This document shows positions 12,201-22,365 of a DNA stretch of 64,000 nt, one piece after another. Each line of letters starts with the position of its first letter. Position 1 is the first letter of the stretch. Source of the DNA: Aphrocallistes beatrix (lineage: Eukaryota; Porifera; Hexactinellida; Sceptrulophora; Aphrocallistidae); assembly GCA_963281255.1 (NCBI GenBank), contig OY725500.1, forward strand, positions 62,001 through 126,000. Direction: 5' to 3'. The translations under genes were made by a program, and so were the position numbers. Under the pieces are notes generated by a model. The model worked only from the letters and a program-made list of their open reading frames with translations. It did not search any database and had not been told where the DNA came from.

Positions 12201-14597
12201 ACTCTCATCATGTGCTATATTATTGCAATATGGAACCTCGGATAAGAACGGCTCTTCTAAGTTCTTGTTGTGCTTGTTGTTAAATAAATCTGACACCTAG
12301 CTCTGCTACACCTAAATTTAACCCGCGAGATGTCTCATTCATTTTTTTCGGGGTTGCAGCGAAATAGAAAGGAGAGAGAATACAACAGCTGTTAAGTGCG
12401 AACAGCTAAAGCTACTTCTGAATACCATTTGCAGGCCCGGCGGAAGCAACTTTTTATTGGTCCGGCTAAAGCGGAAGTTGGTCCGGCCAAAAGCAAATTT
12501 GCATATGAAAATAAGTCATAATGGCATAAAATTGGTCCGGCCAAAGCCGGACCAGTTCCGCCGGCCCTAATCTGTTACCATATGTTACCATGTACAACTG
12601 GACACGTATGGAGTCAGTACATTACTTAACTCCAGCAATAATTATAAGCGTCAGCAGATTATGGCTGACACTTCTATCATTGTTTGTAGCAATGCGACAA
12701 AGCGCGCCCGTCCCGCTACTTCTTCATCCCGCTGGTAGGACACCACGACATTCCGATGTCAGCTGGTTTCCAGGAGCTGCGCAGGAATGTGGACACGAAA
12801 CGGTGCATGCCTCAGTTGCTACCCAAGTCCTTCCAGGTGGTGAAGCAGCAGCGATTCTGGGGCGACGGGAACCAGAGCAGCAGCAGCGATGAGCATTCCG
12901 CAGCCGAGAACGGTAGTCAAGGAGATAAGAGCAAGTTCAAGGTGAGGTGGTAACTAGGCAACGAGTGGTGGGATAAGGAATGCTGTAACATCTCACGTCC
13001 TAGCTAATTAGCACTGCCTAACATCTGTTAAACTTAGAAGGTGTTCTCGGGCAGTCCAGTGAAAGGGGCCAAGGGGGGCAAGTGGGAGGAGGGCAAGGGG
13101 CGACACTCCAGCGACACAGGACACAGCGAGAGTCCGGACAGGACTCTGGACCTGCAGCAGCTGGAGTACCAGAAAGCGGCGCTGAACGCCTACCACCTCG
13201 CATTCGCCCGCGCGCACCGAGGCGAGTCCCTCTACGCCCGCGAAATCCTCAACAGCCGCGGCTTCATCACGGTCAGTGCCACTCAGTTCCTCTCTGCCAC
13301 TCATTCTGTCCTGTCAGGTTAACACAGGATAGAACGGACAGATGCCACATACAGTAGAACCATAGTAGAACATCGTTACCGTAAACTGGGGCGACTTTGG
13401 CTCTAAGAGGTGACTTTGTCCCACAATAGCAATTTTAATAAAATATACTCTTACGAATCAATATAACTTACGAATCAATATAATCACATTGCTAATATGT
13501 TGAATGAAACTCTCAATATATCTACAGGCATTTAAACCGCAATATTTCTAAGTTTGAGTATATTTTATTAAAATTGCTATTGTGGGACAAAGTAACCTCT
13601 TAGGGCCAAAGTCGCCACAGTTTACGGTAATACAACACCAAAGTCAGTCGAAATCTGTTCGTATTCTCAGAGTGATTTACATGTATTTCGTCTGTACATA
13701 GGAGATACGATATCTGTTCGTATTAACGAGGTTCTACTGTAGCTCTCTTGGCTGACATCTAATCTTAGAGCTACGAAGGTTTTACACTGCATAACCATGG
13801 ATAAGTTAACACCGTTGGTAAAACTGAATTTAACAGCACATCTATTTATAGGTGGGAGCATATCCAGTGTCGCTGTTGTCGGAGAGCAACAAGGTGTCGG
13901 TGGAGGAGAGGAGGCAGCTGACACCTGTGGTCTACCTCCCGGACAGGACCAACCTCCCCCAGCTGAGGACAGAGGAGACTGAGCGCACCCCTCCAGCCGC
14001 CCCCACCCCTGCGGTGCGGACGGAGGAGAGCTCACAGGTTAGTTTGAATGAGTCACTGCTCTGATGAAGCACAGGACTCTAGAGTTGAACTAACTGAGTG
14101 CTTAACAGGTGTGTGAGTCCCACGCTAGCTTCGCAAGACCGATCAAAACCCCGCCCAAGTTCTTCCCAGCGGCGAAGGTGCCCAAGTACCGGCGAGGGGA
14201 CAAGCAGGGCTTCAAGGGGAAGCAGTCCGTGCGGGCCCGGGAGCGGCGCGAGCGGGAGAAGAGAAAGTTCGAGAAGAAGCGTCCGGACAACAGCCGCATC
14301 CTGGACGCCAGGGAGTGCATCAACCGCAACCGCACCAAGAGACACGCCGAGAGGCAGGTCCGCCTCTCCGAGCGGGACCGGAGTCTGTCCCCCGCCCGGG
14401 ACAAGCGGAGTCCCGCCAATTCCAAGAAGGACCTCCCACCGGGATCCAAGCGAGGCCTCGGCAAGAAGGAGAGGACGGGGCCGGGGGAGGGGGACAGGGA
14501 GAGAGAGGTCCGCCTGGAGCGGGCGGGCTCGGGGGACGCGAGGACACAACTGGGCCAAGACAGCGACACATTCCTCTGTATCGACGAGGCGAACTGA
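9271..14597 (+). CDS. ZCCHC7: Zinc-knuckle protein ZCCHC7 (TRAMP complex, Air1/Air2 type)
   Basis: Thirteen exons: 9271-9821, 10137-10415, 10473-10516, 10595-10715, 10862-11004, 11072-11149, 11458-11577, 11635-11706, 11806-11982, 12690-12941, 13038-13271, 13852-14037, 14109-14597. Exons 7-10 encode four CCHC knuckles: CIYCGDRGHYSNDAC, CSMCFKIGHNFREC, CSRCQISCHEKSTC and CCNCAKYGHTFFQC, the last split by an intron. Spacing and the text between them (GEIWRQCH) match ZCCHC7/Air proteins. Those bridge the non-canonical poly(A) polymerase and MTR4 helicase in nuclear RNA surveillance. The N-terminal third is acidic and proline-rich; the C-terminal exon is strongly basic (RERREREKRKFEKK), suiting nucleolar RNA contact. 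The intron 9 holds a 12.4 kb repeat, intron 11 a nested foldback. Exons are far more GC-rich than introns. Confidence 0.88.
12433..12568. repeat. GGTCCGGC-rich inverted repeat element
   Basis: It begins GGCCCGGCGGAAGCAAC and ends GTTCCGCCGGCCCTA. GGTCCGGC(C/T)AAA recurs four times inside, once inverted. It sits in ZCCHC7 intron 9. Ends are roughly inverted, so probably a small DNA transposon; no clear target duplication. Confidence 0.5.
13352..13739. mobile_element. Nested foldback MITEs in ZCCHC7 intron 11
   Basis: Outer ends are CAGTAGAACCATAG and GAGGTTCTACTG with TA flanks (pogo-like). Inside, 13376-13630 is a second palindrome starting TTACCGTAAACTG and ending CAGTTTACGGTAA, with arms of about 90 bp containing GACTTTG(G)CYCTAAGAGGT and ATTTTAATAAAATATACTC. 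Confidence 0.75.
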
Positions 14598-14704
14598 GTA
14601 GAATAGACTTTATTTGTTTTATGCAATATGATTGGGTAAGAATTGTTCTATATTAAAGTACTCAGCACAGGTGGCAGACAATGAGGAAGGGACAGTTCTA
14701 GTTC

Positions 14705-14772
14705 GGTTGTTTGTTTGTTTGTTTGTTTGTTTGTTTGTTTGTTTGTTTGTTTGTTTGTTTGTTGTTGTTTAC
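14705..14772. repeat. GTTT microsatellite
   Basis: About 16 units of TTTG between the convergent 3' ends of ZCCHC7 and the ZDHHC gene. Confidence 0.95.
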
Positions 14773-14923
14773 CCTCCCACGAGCACAGACGCAATGCAAT
14801 ACAATATTCTGATTATAATTTAGCGAAGTACCATCTTAGATAAAATATTAAAACATCAAAGTTAAAAATAGCACAAGCGTTGCTGTGAAGTAACGCGAGT
14901 TAAGGACAGATCTGTGGTTGGTC

Positions 14924-16165
14924 TCATAGCGATGTGTTGAAGATGTGGTTGCGGTGGGTTTGCTGGCGAGAATCTGATTCGCCAGAAAGCATAATGGTAG
15001 AGATGTCTGAGGATTCTGGCGCCTCGTCCGACTGCACGAATTCGGGCGGGAGAACTTCCATCTGAATGGACTCGACGTGTCGCGACAGCTCACTCTCGCC
15101 TCTGATTGGCTGTTCCATGTTCAGCGCGTACTGGTGCGTGTAGATGTGGGAGGGGGTGTCGTCCCCTTCGTCGGGGGTCCGAGGGTGCGTGTCCATCCCG
15201 CGAGACCCGGTCTCCGAGTCCGAAGAGTCCCGGCGCACGCGGACTTCCTTAGCGGAGCTGGCGGACCGGATGGTGTTGCGGGAGGGCGGGCGGTTGGGTG
15301 TGCCTGCCCGGGACCCCTCCGAGTGCTTCTTGACCAGCTTCTCGTGCTGCATCTCGTCCTTGCGGTTCAGATAGTCGAACGTGGATAGGCCGAGCAGTCT
15401 GAGGTAGAGGTGAAAGAAGTACAGCTGCCCCAGGAGTCCGATGGCCACCACGGCCAGCACGAACTCCACGGCCATCAGCACGGGGAACAAGGGGTCAGGG
15501 ACCTCCCCGTGGAAGAGACGGATGCATACCGATGCGTTGGTCTGGTTGCTACAGGGGAACGCGCAGTCCCACCAACAGAGACGCGGTCTGGAGGCGAAGA
15601 AGAGGACGAAGAGACCCAGCGACCCCAGCAGGTTCAAAACTGAGCCCACGAAACCGGAACTGACACAGACGAAGAAGGCCCAGTAGTTCCGGTCCCCCAC
15701 GCAGTTGTTGAGCCACTTGCAGTGGTGGTCGAACTCAGAGACACATTTGTCGCAGGTCTTGCAGTGTTTGGTGGCGTGGCCCACTTCGCTCTGACAGAGG
15801 TTGCAGTAGAGATTCTCTATCACGTGCTTGTGCTGGCTGCGGTCGAAGATGGGTCTGATTCTATTTTTAGAAGAGCCCCCTGACACCAGTGGGTCCCCCG
15901 AGTCGATGGAGATCGCGATGACGTCACTGACTATGACGCAGCTAAAAATAGCCACTCCCACGCAGTAGAAGATGTAGCGAGGGACCGCCGGCAGGAACGG
16001 GAGCTGAGTGGCGAAGAAGAAAACGGAGAAGAGTCCGATGAACCCCCAGACGGAGACCATGTACAGGTTCCAGGGACAAGCCCACCCATTGGTCCGCGGC
16101 TGTGGCACATATGTTTCGGCGCCCGCGGTTTGTGTCGAGGTGTCAGGGTCACTTTTGCGACACAT
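14924..16165 (-). CDS. DHHC palmitoyltransferase, ZDHHC1/ZDHHC11 type
   Basis: Single-exon 413-residue protein. N-terminal PRTNGWACPWNLYMVSVWG is typical of ZDHHC1/11. Two membrane helices follow (about residues 35-60 and 63-88). The cysteine-rich domain reads CNLC..., HCKTCDKCVSEFDHHCKWLNN with the DHHC catalytic core at about residues 145-150, then NCVGDRNYWAF. Two more helices lie at about 163-190 and 228-255, then GLSTFDYL at the TTxE position. The cytosolic tail of about 140 residues is Ser/Arg-rich and looks disordered. The enzyme S-acylates cysteines of partner proteins at ER/Golgi/endosomal membranes; in vertebrates ZDHHC1 and 11 are linked to STING/MAVS signalling. Lack of introns in a neighbourhood of split genes suggests retroposition. 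Paralogue identity (1 or 11) cannot be resolved. Confidence 0.85.
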   Translation of the reverse strand: MCRKSDPDTSTQTAGAETYVPQPRTNGWACPWNLYMVSVWGFIGLFSVFFFATQLPFLPAVPRYIFYCVGVAIFSCVIVSDVIAISIDSGDPLVSGGSSKNRIRPIFDRSQHKHVIENLYCNLCQSEVGHATKHCKTCDKCVSEFDHHCKWLNNCVGDRNYWAFFVCVSSGFVGSVLNLLGSLGLFVLFFASRPRLCWWDCAFPCSNQTNASVCIRLFHGEVPDPLFPVLMAVEFVLAVVAIGLLGQLYFFHLYLRLLGLSTFDYLNRKDEMQHEKLVKKHSEGSRAGTPNRPPSRNTIRSASSAKEVRVRRDSSDSETGSRGMDTHPRTPDEGDDTPSHIYTHQYALNMEQPIRGESELSRHVESIQMEVLPPEFVQSDEAPESSDISTIMLSGESDSRQQTHRNHIFNTSL

Positions 16166-16249
16166 TTTACTGAGCTAAGCAAACAGAAAATTATCATTGA
16201 AAACAGGACACTAAAGTGAGTATAATCCGAAATTCTATAATTAGATATA

Positions 16250-16403
16250 CAGTCGACTCCGCTTAATAGGGTCATCGGTCAGAGGATATTTTGCCCCGAT
16301 TAAGCGGAGAACTCAATTAACCGAAAATATTTTTGTATTAGCTTCTATGTGTGAGAGCTATTCCGGTCCTGCCAAAAGTGGCCCGATTAAGCGGAGTCGA
16401 CTG
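16250..16403. mobile_element. Pogo-like MITE family A, copy 1
   Basis: Ends CAGTCGACTCCGCTTAAT and its inverse, flanked by TA. The interior contains ATTTTGCCCCGATTAAGCGG, CCGAAAATATTTT and GAGAGCTATTCCGGTCCTGC. Copies with the same order are at 41804, 48045, 50602 and 60530, with a truncated one at 26727. It lies upstream of the ZDHHC gene start. Confidence 0.85.
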
Positions 16404-16521
16404 TATATATATATATCTAGAATTTTCACACTTCAAAATGGGTGTGAATATCGCTTACTTATCTCAAATCTTATCAAAATATCAAAAGAAAGAATCCAGA
16501 AATAGAATCTAAAAATAGAAT

Positions 16522-18350
16522 TCAGTGCACAATGCGCTGCTCTAGAGGCAGCTCAGGGTGCCAGATGTCTAAGATCAGCACAGCTCTGAAATCGGCGCCT
16601 AAATTGACGACCTCATGCTCGAACGAGTCATCGAAAACGATGGCTTTCCCTTCGCGCCACGTGTGCCACTTGTCCACCACCCGGATCCTAGCCCCGCCCG
16701 TGTGGTAGACGCAGAGGTGGATCCGCAGCCGTTCATTGGAGGGACCGGTATGAGTCCGGATGTGAGTGCCGGCGCTGATGACAGAGAACTTCACGGAGGT
16801 GAAGGTGTCCTCGGGCAGGCGGGAAAGTGTCTCGAGTGTCCGCGGGAAGGAAGCGCTGGCCTTGGTGAATCCATTTCCGGAGGACTTGATCCTCACTTCC
16901 GTCCAGTCGCCCCCCAGGTGCAGACTCTCCTGCTCCGGCGTGAACAGCTGGTTGTTCTCTCTGAAGTTCCTCAGGAATTCCTCTCTGATGGCCGCGTATC
17001 CTAGCAACATAAACACCATTAAAACATTCACCGAGGATAAACTCAAGCATAACTATCCCCCCTTCTGGTAACCAGCCTACCTCCCTCCAGGGTGTCCACC
17101 AGAGGGTAGCGGGAGGGTTCGTGCCAGGGAGTGGCGGTGAGACCAGGGACGTACTTGGAGACGGGTCTCTGCATGTAGTTCCCCCAGATCCCCATCTCCA
17201 CGGCGTTGCGGTAGAGCCGGTACGCCTGGGTCCTGAGTCCGGCGTAGAGGAGAGAGAGGCCGAACTGGTCCAGCACGAAGAGGTTGGTGGGCAGCAGCAG
17301 GATGGCCTGCGTGTACAGAGACACTCTCTCCGAGTCCGTCAGCTCCACCTCTGTCCGCTGCTTGTTGAAGTCCGCCAGCGCCTGCCAACACAGCAACAAC
17401 ATCACCACTCAGGAATGCACTGCAACTGTCACTTTTTAGGCGGGATATCCCGCTTCTTCGGACATACAGTCAGGGTCGTTATTGTGGATCCGTTTAATAT
17501 GAACATTCGTTTATTATGAACTAACCTTCTGGACCCAATTATATCGCTTACGATTAGTATTAGTATTGTGAACAATTTTTTGATCCCCTGGTGGTTCAAT
17601 AAGCGACCCCGACTGTTTGTTGAAAGTAATGTCCCGCGAAAAGTTCCCAAAAGTGGAATTGTCCCGCTTTTCAGTGTATTGACTAATACAATATACTATG
17701 TCCCGCTAAATATCTCAACGTTCCTTCCCTTACAGAAGTTGGAATGTGTGGGAGTGAAGTACAGTCAGCTGAGCAGGAATGCATTCCTGTGTAACCAGGT
17801 AGCAAGAGGACAGTGCATTTTGAATCAAGTTGTTGTGGCAACAAAGTAAACAACAACTTGTAAACAAGCTAGTAAACTTGGAACGCTTCTAAACACAGCA
17901 GTAGAGTTCTATAAATAGTACCTTAGCGTCCCTCTTCATGGCTCTCCTGAGCAGAGAGAGTAGGCGGGAAACCACCTCGGTGGAGTTCCTAGCTGTGAAG
18001 TGGTCGGGTGGCACGTAGTCAGGGATGAAGTCTGAGTTGAAGGGAGACACGGAGCGCGCGTCGAGGTTCAACGGTTCACAGTCGATGAAGAACTCCGGCC
18101 CCAGCTTGAGCTGAGCGCTGATGGACTCCCAGGCCCGGGGCAGCTGTTTCAACAGCTGCGAGTGGATCTGGTGGCTGCAGGCCCCCGGGTCCACTCCTGG
18201 GAGGGAGTGGCAGTAGGTGTGAAGCACCTGGCACACATTCTGCGCGGGGAAGAACTCGAGTGGCCGCTGGCCCGATATCGGGAAGGAGAGGATGGGGGAG
18301 ACTGATTGGGTGAGAGGGAGGGTAGCTAGAACTAGGAGGAGTACCCACAT
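16522..18350 (-). CDS. Secreted aspartyl/asparaginyl beta-hydroxylase (ASPH-like)
   Basis: Three exons on the minus strand: 18350-17922, 17382-17081, 17000-16522, about 400 residues. The N-terminus MWVLLLVLATLPLTQSVS is a signal peptide. The middle is helical (TPR-like: LDQFGLSLLYAGLRTQAYRL). The last exon is the Asp_Arg_Hydrox domain: THIRTHTGPSNERLRIHL with the first iron ligand His and 2-oxoglutarate Arg, then VFDDSFEHEVVN with the second His, and DIWHPELPLEQR, all as in human ASPH. This enzyme class hydroxylates Asp/Asn in EGF-like domains in the ER using Fe(II) and 2-oxoglutarate. Human ASPH is a type II membrane protein; here a cleavable signal peptide suggests a soluble lumenal or secreted form. 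A family C MITE sits in intron 1. Confidence 0.88.
17467..17615. mobile_element. MITE family C, copy 1
   Basis: Begins CAGTCAGGGTCGTTATT, contains AACATTCGTTTATTATGAACT and ends AAGCGACCCCGACTG. Other copies: 34047, 48613 and 59677, and a truncated one at 22370-22465. TA-flanked, CAGT...ACTG ends, pogo-like. Confidence 0.75.
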
Positions 18351-18854
18351 TCTGAATTGGTTTAGGAGGAGTGTTACGTTATGAATATATAGCAGCGCAT
18401 GCGCATACTCACTGGACTGAAATGTATAACAACAGAACTGACACTGTTACTTACTGCGACAATAATTACCCTGCAGAATATCTCCAGTCCCGAATTAGAT
18501 AGCCAGGATAATCAGACGAATACACACAATATCATCCTAGGTACATTTCTATGTACAACTCAGTTATAAAATCATATATGTACTATTCAAATCTTTGAAC
18601 TTAGCAGTAGGGTTGCCATGGTTCTAACCAGTGGCGTAGCTAGGGGGGCGGGGGGGGGGCGGACCGCCCCGGGCGGCGCTTAATAGGGGGCGACAAAATA
18701 TGAAGGATATTTACTTACACTGATTCTAGTTATGTATTACAACAATATTAGTTAATGAATAAACAATGAAACAATTAAAAATATAAATGGGAAAAAAACA
18801 CCACAAATTAAGTAAATACACTTGCCAAGTTGAGGTAGAAATATGTGTTGAGAG

Positions 18855-19952
18855 CAGGGGCGGATACAGGGGGGGTCCAGGGGGCCATGCCCCCCCTGAA
18901 AATTTTACGAATTGATCTACGGGGGAGCTATTTGGGCCTAGCCCCCCAGATTTGTGAACTTTAGCCCTCAATTATATGAGTTTATTTTCTCAATTCCAAT
19001 GATATCTACTAAGATACTTCTTTCTTCAATTATTCCGTGTTTAATGATTTCATCAGATCTGATTTACATTAACCCATAAGTGTAACAATTATTCCTTTAT
19101 TTGAGACGAATACTCCAACATTAGCTTCGAGTTTCCATTTAGATTCGATTGAGGTGAAAACTTGAGTATGCTACTATTTCATAGACATCTACATAGTAAA
19201 ATCCGTACAGAATTATTTTTCATTAGAATGCCATGCATTGTATCATTATCACTATGTTGACTAAAACCTAAATATACTCGCAAAAACATTTTAATTATGC
19301 CGGGGTTTTCTTACTATCAATTTTTTCTTATTACCTCTTCATAAATTATTCCTTTCTTTATATAACATATTGATAATCTTACTGTGTACAGGAAGCTTAG
19401 ATCGTAGACGAGTGGTGACCGGCTCCATTTTGACTTATTTTAGCAGCCAATGTGGCTGTTTCATCATGTACTTCAGAGCGATCCTTCAGTGAACTCAGGC
19501 TTGTTAAAACGTACTTGAGGTCTACTATGGTTGAAGAGCGACTTTCTAGTCTTGCTCTCACTTTTTGTAATAAGGACATCCGTGTAAACATTGAAAACGT
19601 CATCTCAAAGTTTGCCCATAGTAGTCAAAGAAGGTTAGAATTTTTATTTTAGTCGTGTTCTTTTTATATTTCTAGTTGTACATATTTCAGTGCTTTCTTC
19701 ACTACTAAAATGAGTATTGAAATCCGGTTTAACGCTTGTGATGAATTGGCGCGAAGCACAAAGTGGTAATCAGGTTACAGGAAGGAAATTCAAATCCCGT
19801 ATGAGATTTGATAAGAATTGCTGTACATTGATATTTGACCACCTAAAGTTAAAAAAATTTTCTGGGGGGTTCCCCCCAGAACCCCCATTACCTTCGCTCG
19901 CTCCGCTCGCTTTTGCCCCCCCCCCTGAGTCTAAACCCTGTATCCGCCCCTG
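18855..19952 (+). mobile_element. hAT transposon relic nested inside the outer hAT
   Basis: Ends CAGGGGCGGATACAGGG and CCCTGTATCCGCCCCTG are inverted repeats. Flanks GTTGAGAG (18847-18854) and GTTGAGGG (19953-19960) are 8-bp duplications with one change. It contains the C-terminal end of a hAT transposase (19452-19652). Too short for a full transposase, so an internally deleted copy. Confidence 0.9.
19452..19652 (+). pseudogene. hAT transposase C-terminal dimerisation region, fragment
   Basis: The reading SERSFSELRLVKTYLRST followed by RLSSLALTF is the hAT dimerisation motif. The catalytic RNase H-like part is missing, so it cannot be active. Confidence 0.85.
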
Positions 19953-20149
19953 GTTGAGGGGCGGCATGAAATACATCCGCCCCGGGCGACATAGGTGTAA
20001 GCTACGCCTCTGGTTCTAACCATTCAAGTAAGGTATGTATTTACGAATCCCACCCTTACCCACTCTTATTCACATATTTCCACAAAGTTTAATTAAATTT
20101 TCGATAATAATAAAATAAAAGTGAACAACTAATTCTGTGCTTTGGTGAA

Positions 20150-20821
20150 TCATTGTTTCTTTGAGATTTGTTCCATGAATTTATCTCTAAACACTTGATC
20201 GCTCAAAGATGAAAATTTCTTTCGATAAGACTCAATAGTTTGAGCTAAACGATTTCTTTTGACATTTCCAAGGTTGATGATCAAAGTTTGGAGATCTTTC
20301 GTGATGATTTCTTCTCGGTATCCTGACAGAGATATCTTTTGAAAGTCGTACTCCTTACCAATTCCACAGCCATTCGTCTTAAAAATTAAACCCCATTCTG
20401 TATAGGTAATCTCATCTCTCAACTCTCTCACGAATCCATGCATAATCCTGCTAATCTCGTCTTTCTCTTCAGGAGGACGAGGTGGATTCATTAAGAAGTT
20501 GACTCTTTCAGCTAGAGAGACAAGATCAGGCCTTACTGCTTTCAAAGCATATAGGAACAATTCTGGATCGTACTTCTCCCATCTGTCTAGAGAAAGAATG
20601 AACTCTGCTGGTCTTATATACTCCTCTGATAATCTCTCAGGAAAATATATCGCACATTTCAGCAGCGCGACATCTGGCACTGTCAACCTTCCGATTAGAT
20701 CCATTCCCTCTGTCCCACTTGAGCAGTCATTCAAACGAGGCAGCGAACTCTCTGATTCTTCCCCAACGGCAACCGGGAGACTCATCGTTTTCGATTGTAA
20801 AGTTTTGTTAGAACTCGCCAT
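20150..20821 (-). CDS. Death-effector-domain-like protein
   Basis: Intronless frame; I prefer the Met of MASSNKTLQ (20821) because the upstream 25 codons (to 20896) have no conserved look. After a low-complexity start of about 55 residues comes a helical domain. It contains ILSLDRWEKYDPELFLYALK and then KAVRPDLVSLAERV, which matches the RxDLL motif of death effector domains (PEA15 has RRPDLL at the same point). The second half (FVRELRDEITYTEWGLIF ... LIINLGNVKRNRLAQTIESY) is helical and might be another death-fold domain, but this is guesswork. DED proteins act as adaptors in death-receptor and caspase signalling. No caspase or other catalytic region is present. Its 3' end is duplicated at 24380-24460. 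Confidence 0.5.
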   Translation of the reverse strand: MASSNKTLQSKTMSLPVAVGEESESSLPRLNDCSSGTEGMDLIGRLTVPDVALLKCAIYFPERLSEEYIRPAEFILSLDRWEKYDPELFLYALKAVRPDLVSLAERVNFLMNPPRPPEEKDEISRIMHGFVRELRDEITYTEWGLIFKTNGCGIGKEYDFQKISLSGYREEIITKDLQTLIINLGNVKRNRLAQTIESYRKKFSSLSDQVFRDKFMEQISKKQ

Positions 20822-20896
20822 TCTTGATGTTTTTCGATTCTGTTCAGTTTTATAGGAGATAATGGTTGCACAGGTCCTAAGGAAACGTACACCCAA

Positions 20897-21394
20897 ACAC
20901 TTGGCAGTTGGCCTAAGGATAAAGCGAGCAAGAATGTATAGGAATGCCAGGATTTCTATTTAGTTTTATAAAATCCATCATTGTATTTATACACTCTGAT
21001 CGATTTAGTTATTAGGTCGGCTGAAGCAATAAATGTTAGGTTATTTCCGATACCAAAGAATGTCAAGTCCTTTTACTGAAAGTCAATCTACACTCCAATA
21101 AGCATAAATGTATGAATCATAAAGAAAATCAACCATCATCGTATAAATTTGAATACTTAAAACCTTAGATTACCTGGGGTGATTTCTATTTATAGTAAAG
21201 ACCCCACGCTTCTAAGGTTTCCCCACTCAAAATGACTTAACGGGAAATGAGTTAGCAAAAATCTAGCACCATTTTTATATAATATCTATCTATCTATATA
21301 TATTATTAATTGATTAGTGTAAGTGAACTGCTTAATAATTCCAGGGTTTTTATTACAAGATAAGTTAATGCAACTCAATTAATGAATCCTTACT
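20897..21394. other. Upstream region of the DED-like gene with a repeat fragment
   Basis: No gene seen. Bases about 21172-21272 are a reverse copy of a repeat also at 32765-32865 and 46788-46885. Shared landmarks: TTGCTAACTCATTTCC, GTGGGGTC and ATAAATAGAAAT.ACCCCAGG. Confidence 0.55.
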
Positions 21395-21410
21395 ATTAAA
21401 ACTCGATTAT

Positions 21411-21417
<7 letters not shown>

Positions 21418-21486
<69 letters not shown>
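21418..21486. repeat. TA dinucleotide microsatellite
   Basis: About 34 uninterrupted TA units inside the Helitron-like element; a shorter run stands at the same place in copy 1. Confidence 0.95.
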
Positions 21487-21489
<3 letters not shown>

Positions 21490-21760
21490 TAGAACGTCAG
21501 TTATCCGAACCCCTTGGCTGACCAAATAAAATATGCTAAATTTATAAATGACGCATCCTTAAGTTGAGAATTGAAAGTACTACACTGCCATCATTTTATA
21601 TACCATTGATGATACTTACATAGATCAATATGTATTTTATCCATATTCATCATCATGACTACTAAGTACTACTGACCAACTTTTATATATAATTACATAA
21701 CAACTTCAGTTATCCGAACCCCCTCGGTCCCGACCCGTTCGGATAACTGACGTCCTACTG
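21487..21760. mobile_element. Pogo-like MITE, CAGTAGAACGTCAGTTATCC ends
   Basis: Left CAGTAGAACGTCAGTTATCC and right GGATAACTGACGTCCTACTG are inverted repeats with TA flanks. It is inserted in the TA microsatellite. Internal ATCCGAACCCC... also occurs inverted near the right end. Confidence 0.85.
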
Positions 21761-22282
21761 TATATCTGTAACGAAATGATTGAAGAAACTGCCAGGCGCA
21801 GAAAGCTGATTTTTGGCATGTGGGGGTCTTTTGGCTATGGCTCCAGGAAGTTCTGAGCTCAGAGCAAAATGTCGACTCATCATGAAATTATGACGTCATT
21901 GTCACATTTTAAAAGTTAAGCAACACAGTTATTCGGACATAACTCAGCCATTATACGAGATAGAAGGCTGAAAATTTAATAGAATCTGTATACTAACACG
22001 TCTCACATATGGTGCAACTATCATCAAAAATGATGACTCATCACTTTGTTATGACGTCATCATTACTCATCAAAATTTTAAAAATTGACAAATTTGGTGT
22101 TTTTTTGAGTGATATCAATTTTAAAACCAAGATAGACATATTTAGAGATTCTTTCTCCCTTATAATTAACCAATGTCACCTCTAGGCGACCGAAGGGAGC
22201 CTCTGGCGGACACGAAGTGTCCGCCAGCCGCGCAGCACAAGCAAGCGAAGCGCGCTTGTTATAATGAAGAGACAATAAATAA

Positions 22283-22365
22283 ACCATGATTGTATCTAAC
22301 ATCAGCTGTAGCTTTGGAGTTATTAATACTCCAATGCTACAGCTGATGTTAGATACAATCATGGT
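22283..22365. repeat. Near-perfect 38-bp hairpin, 7-base loop
   Basis: Left arm 22283-22320 begins ACCATGATTGTATCTAACAT; right arm 22328-22365 is its inverse with one mismatch. The loop is TATTAAT. It lies between the end of a Helitron-like copy and a truncated family C MITE. It could fold like a small-RNA precursor, or be a transposon end. Confidence 0.85.

Larger units (their letters stand above)
18629..20012. mobile_element. hAT MITE (outer element) split by a second hAT insertion
   Basis: Ends CAGTGGCGTAGCTAGG and GCTACGCCTCTG (inverted: CAGAGGCGTAGC). A perfect 8-bp duplication GTTCTAAC stands at 18621-18628 and 20013-20020. The related sequence at 24255-24275 reads straight through (GGTTCTGACCATTCAAG), i.e. 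an empty site. Without the inner insertion the element would be about 280 bp, without coding capacity. Confidence 0.92.
21395..22260 (+). mobile_element. Non-autonomous Helitron-like element, copy 2
   Basis: Same order as the copy at 7741: TCCTTACTATTAAAACTCG, a long AT run, GAAGAAACTGCC.GGCGCAGAA, the TTATGACGTCATCATTAC block, hairpin GGACACGAAGTGTCC and tail GCAAGCGAAGCGCGCTT. It carries a pogo-like insertion at 21487. A short inverted remnant of the ends is at 22466-22580. Confidence 0.55.

Noticed and set aside
14079..14656. Long frames on both strands over the last ZCCHC7 exon
   Set aside because: High GC content gives long shadow frames; the chosen frame continues the upstream exons.
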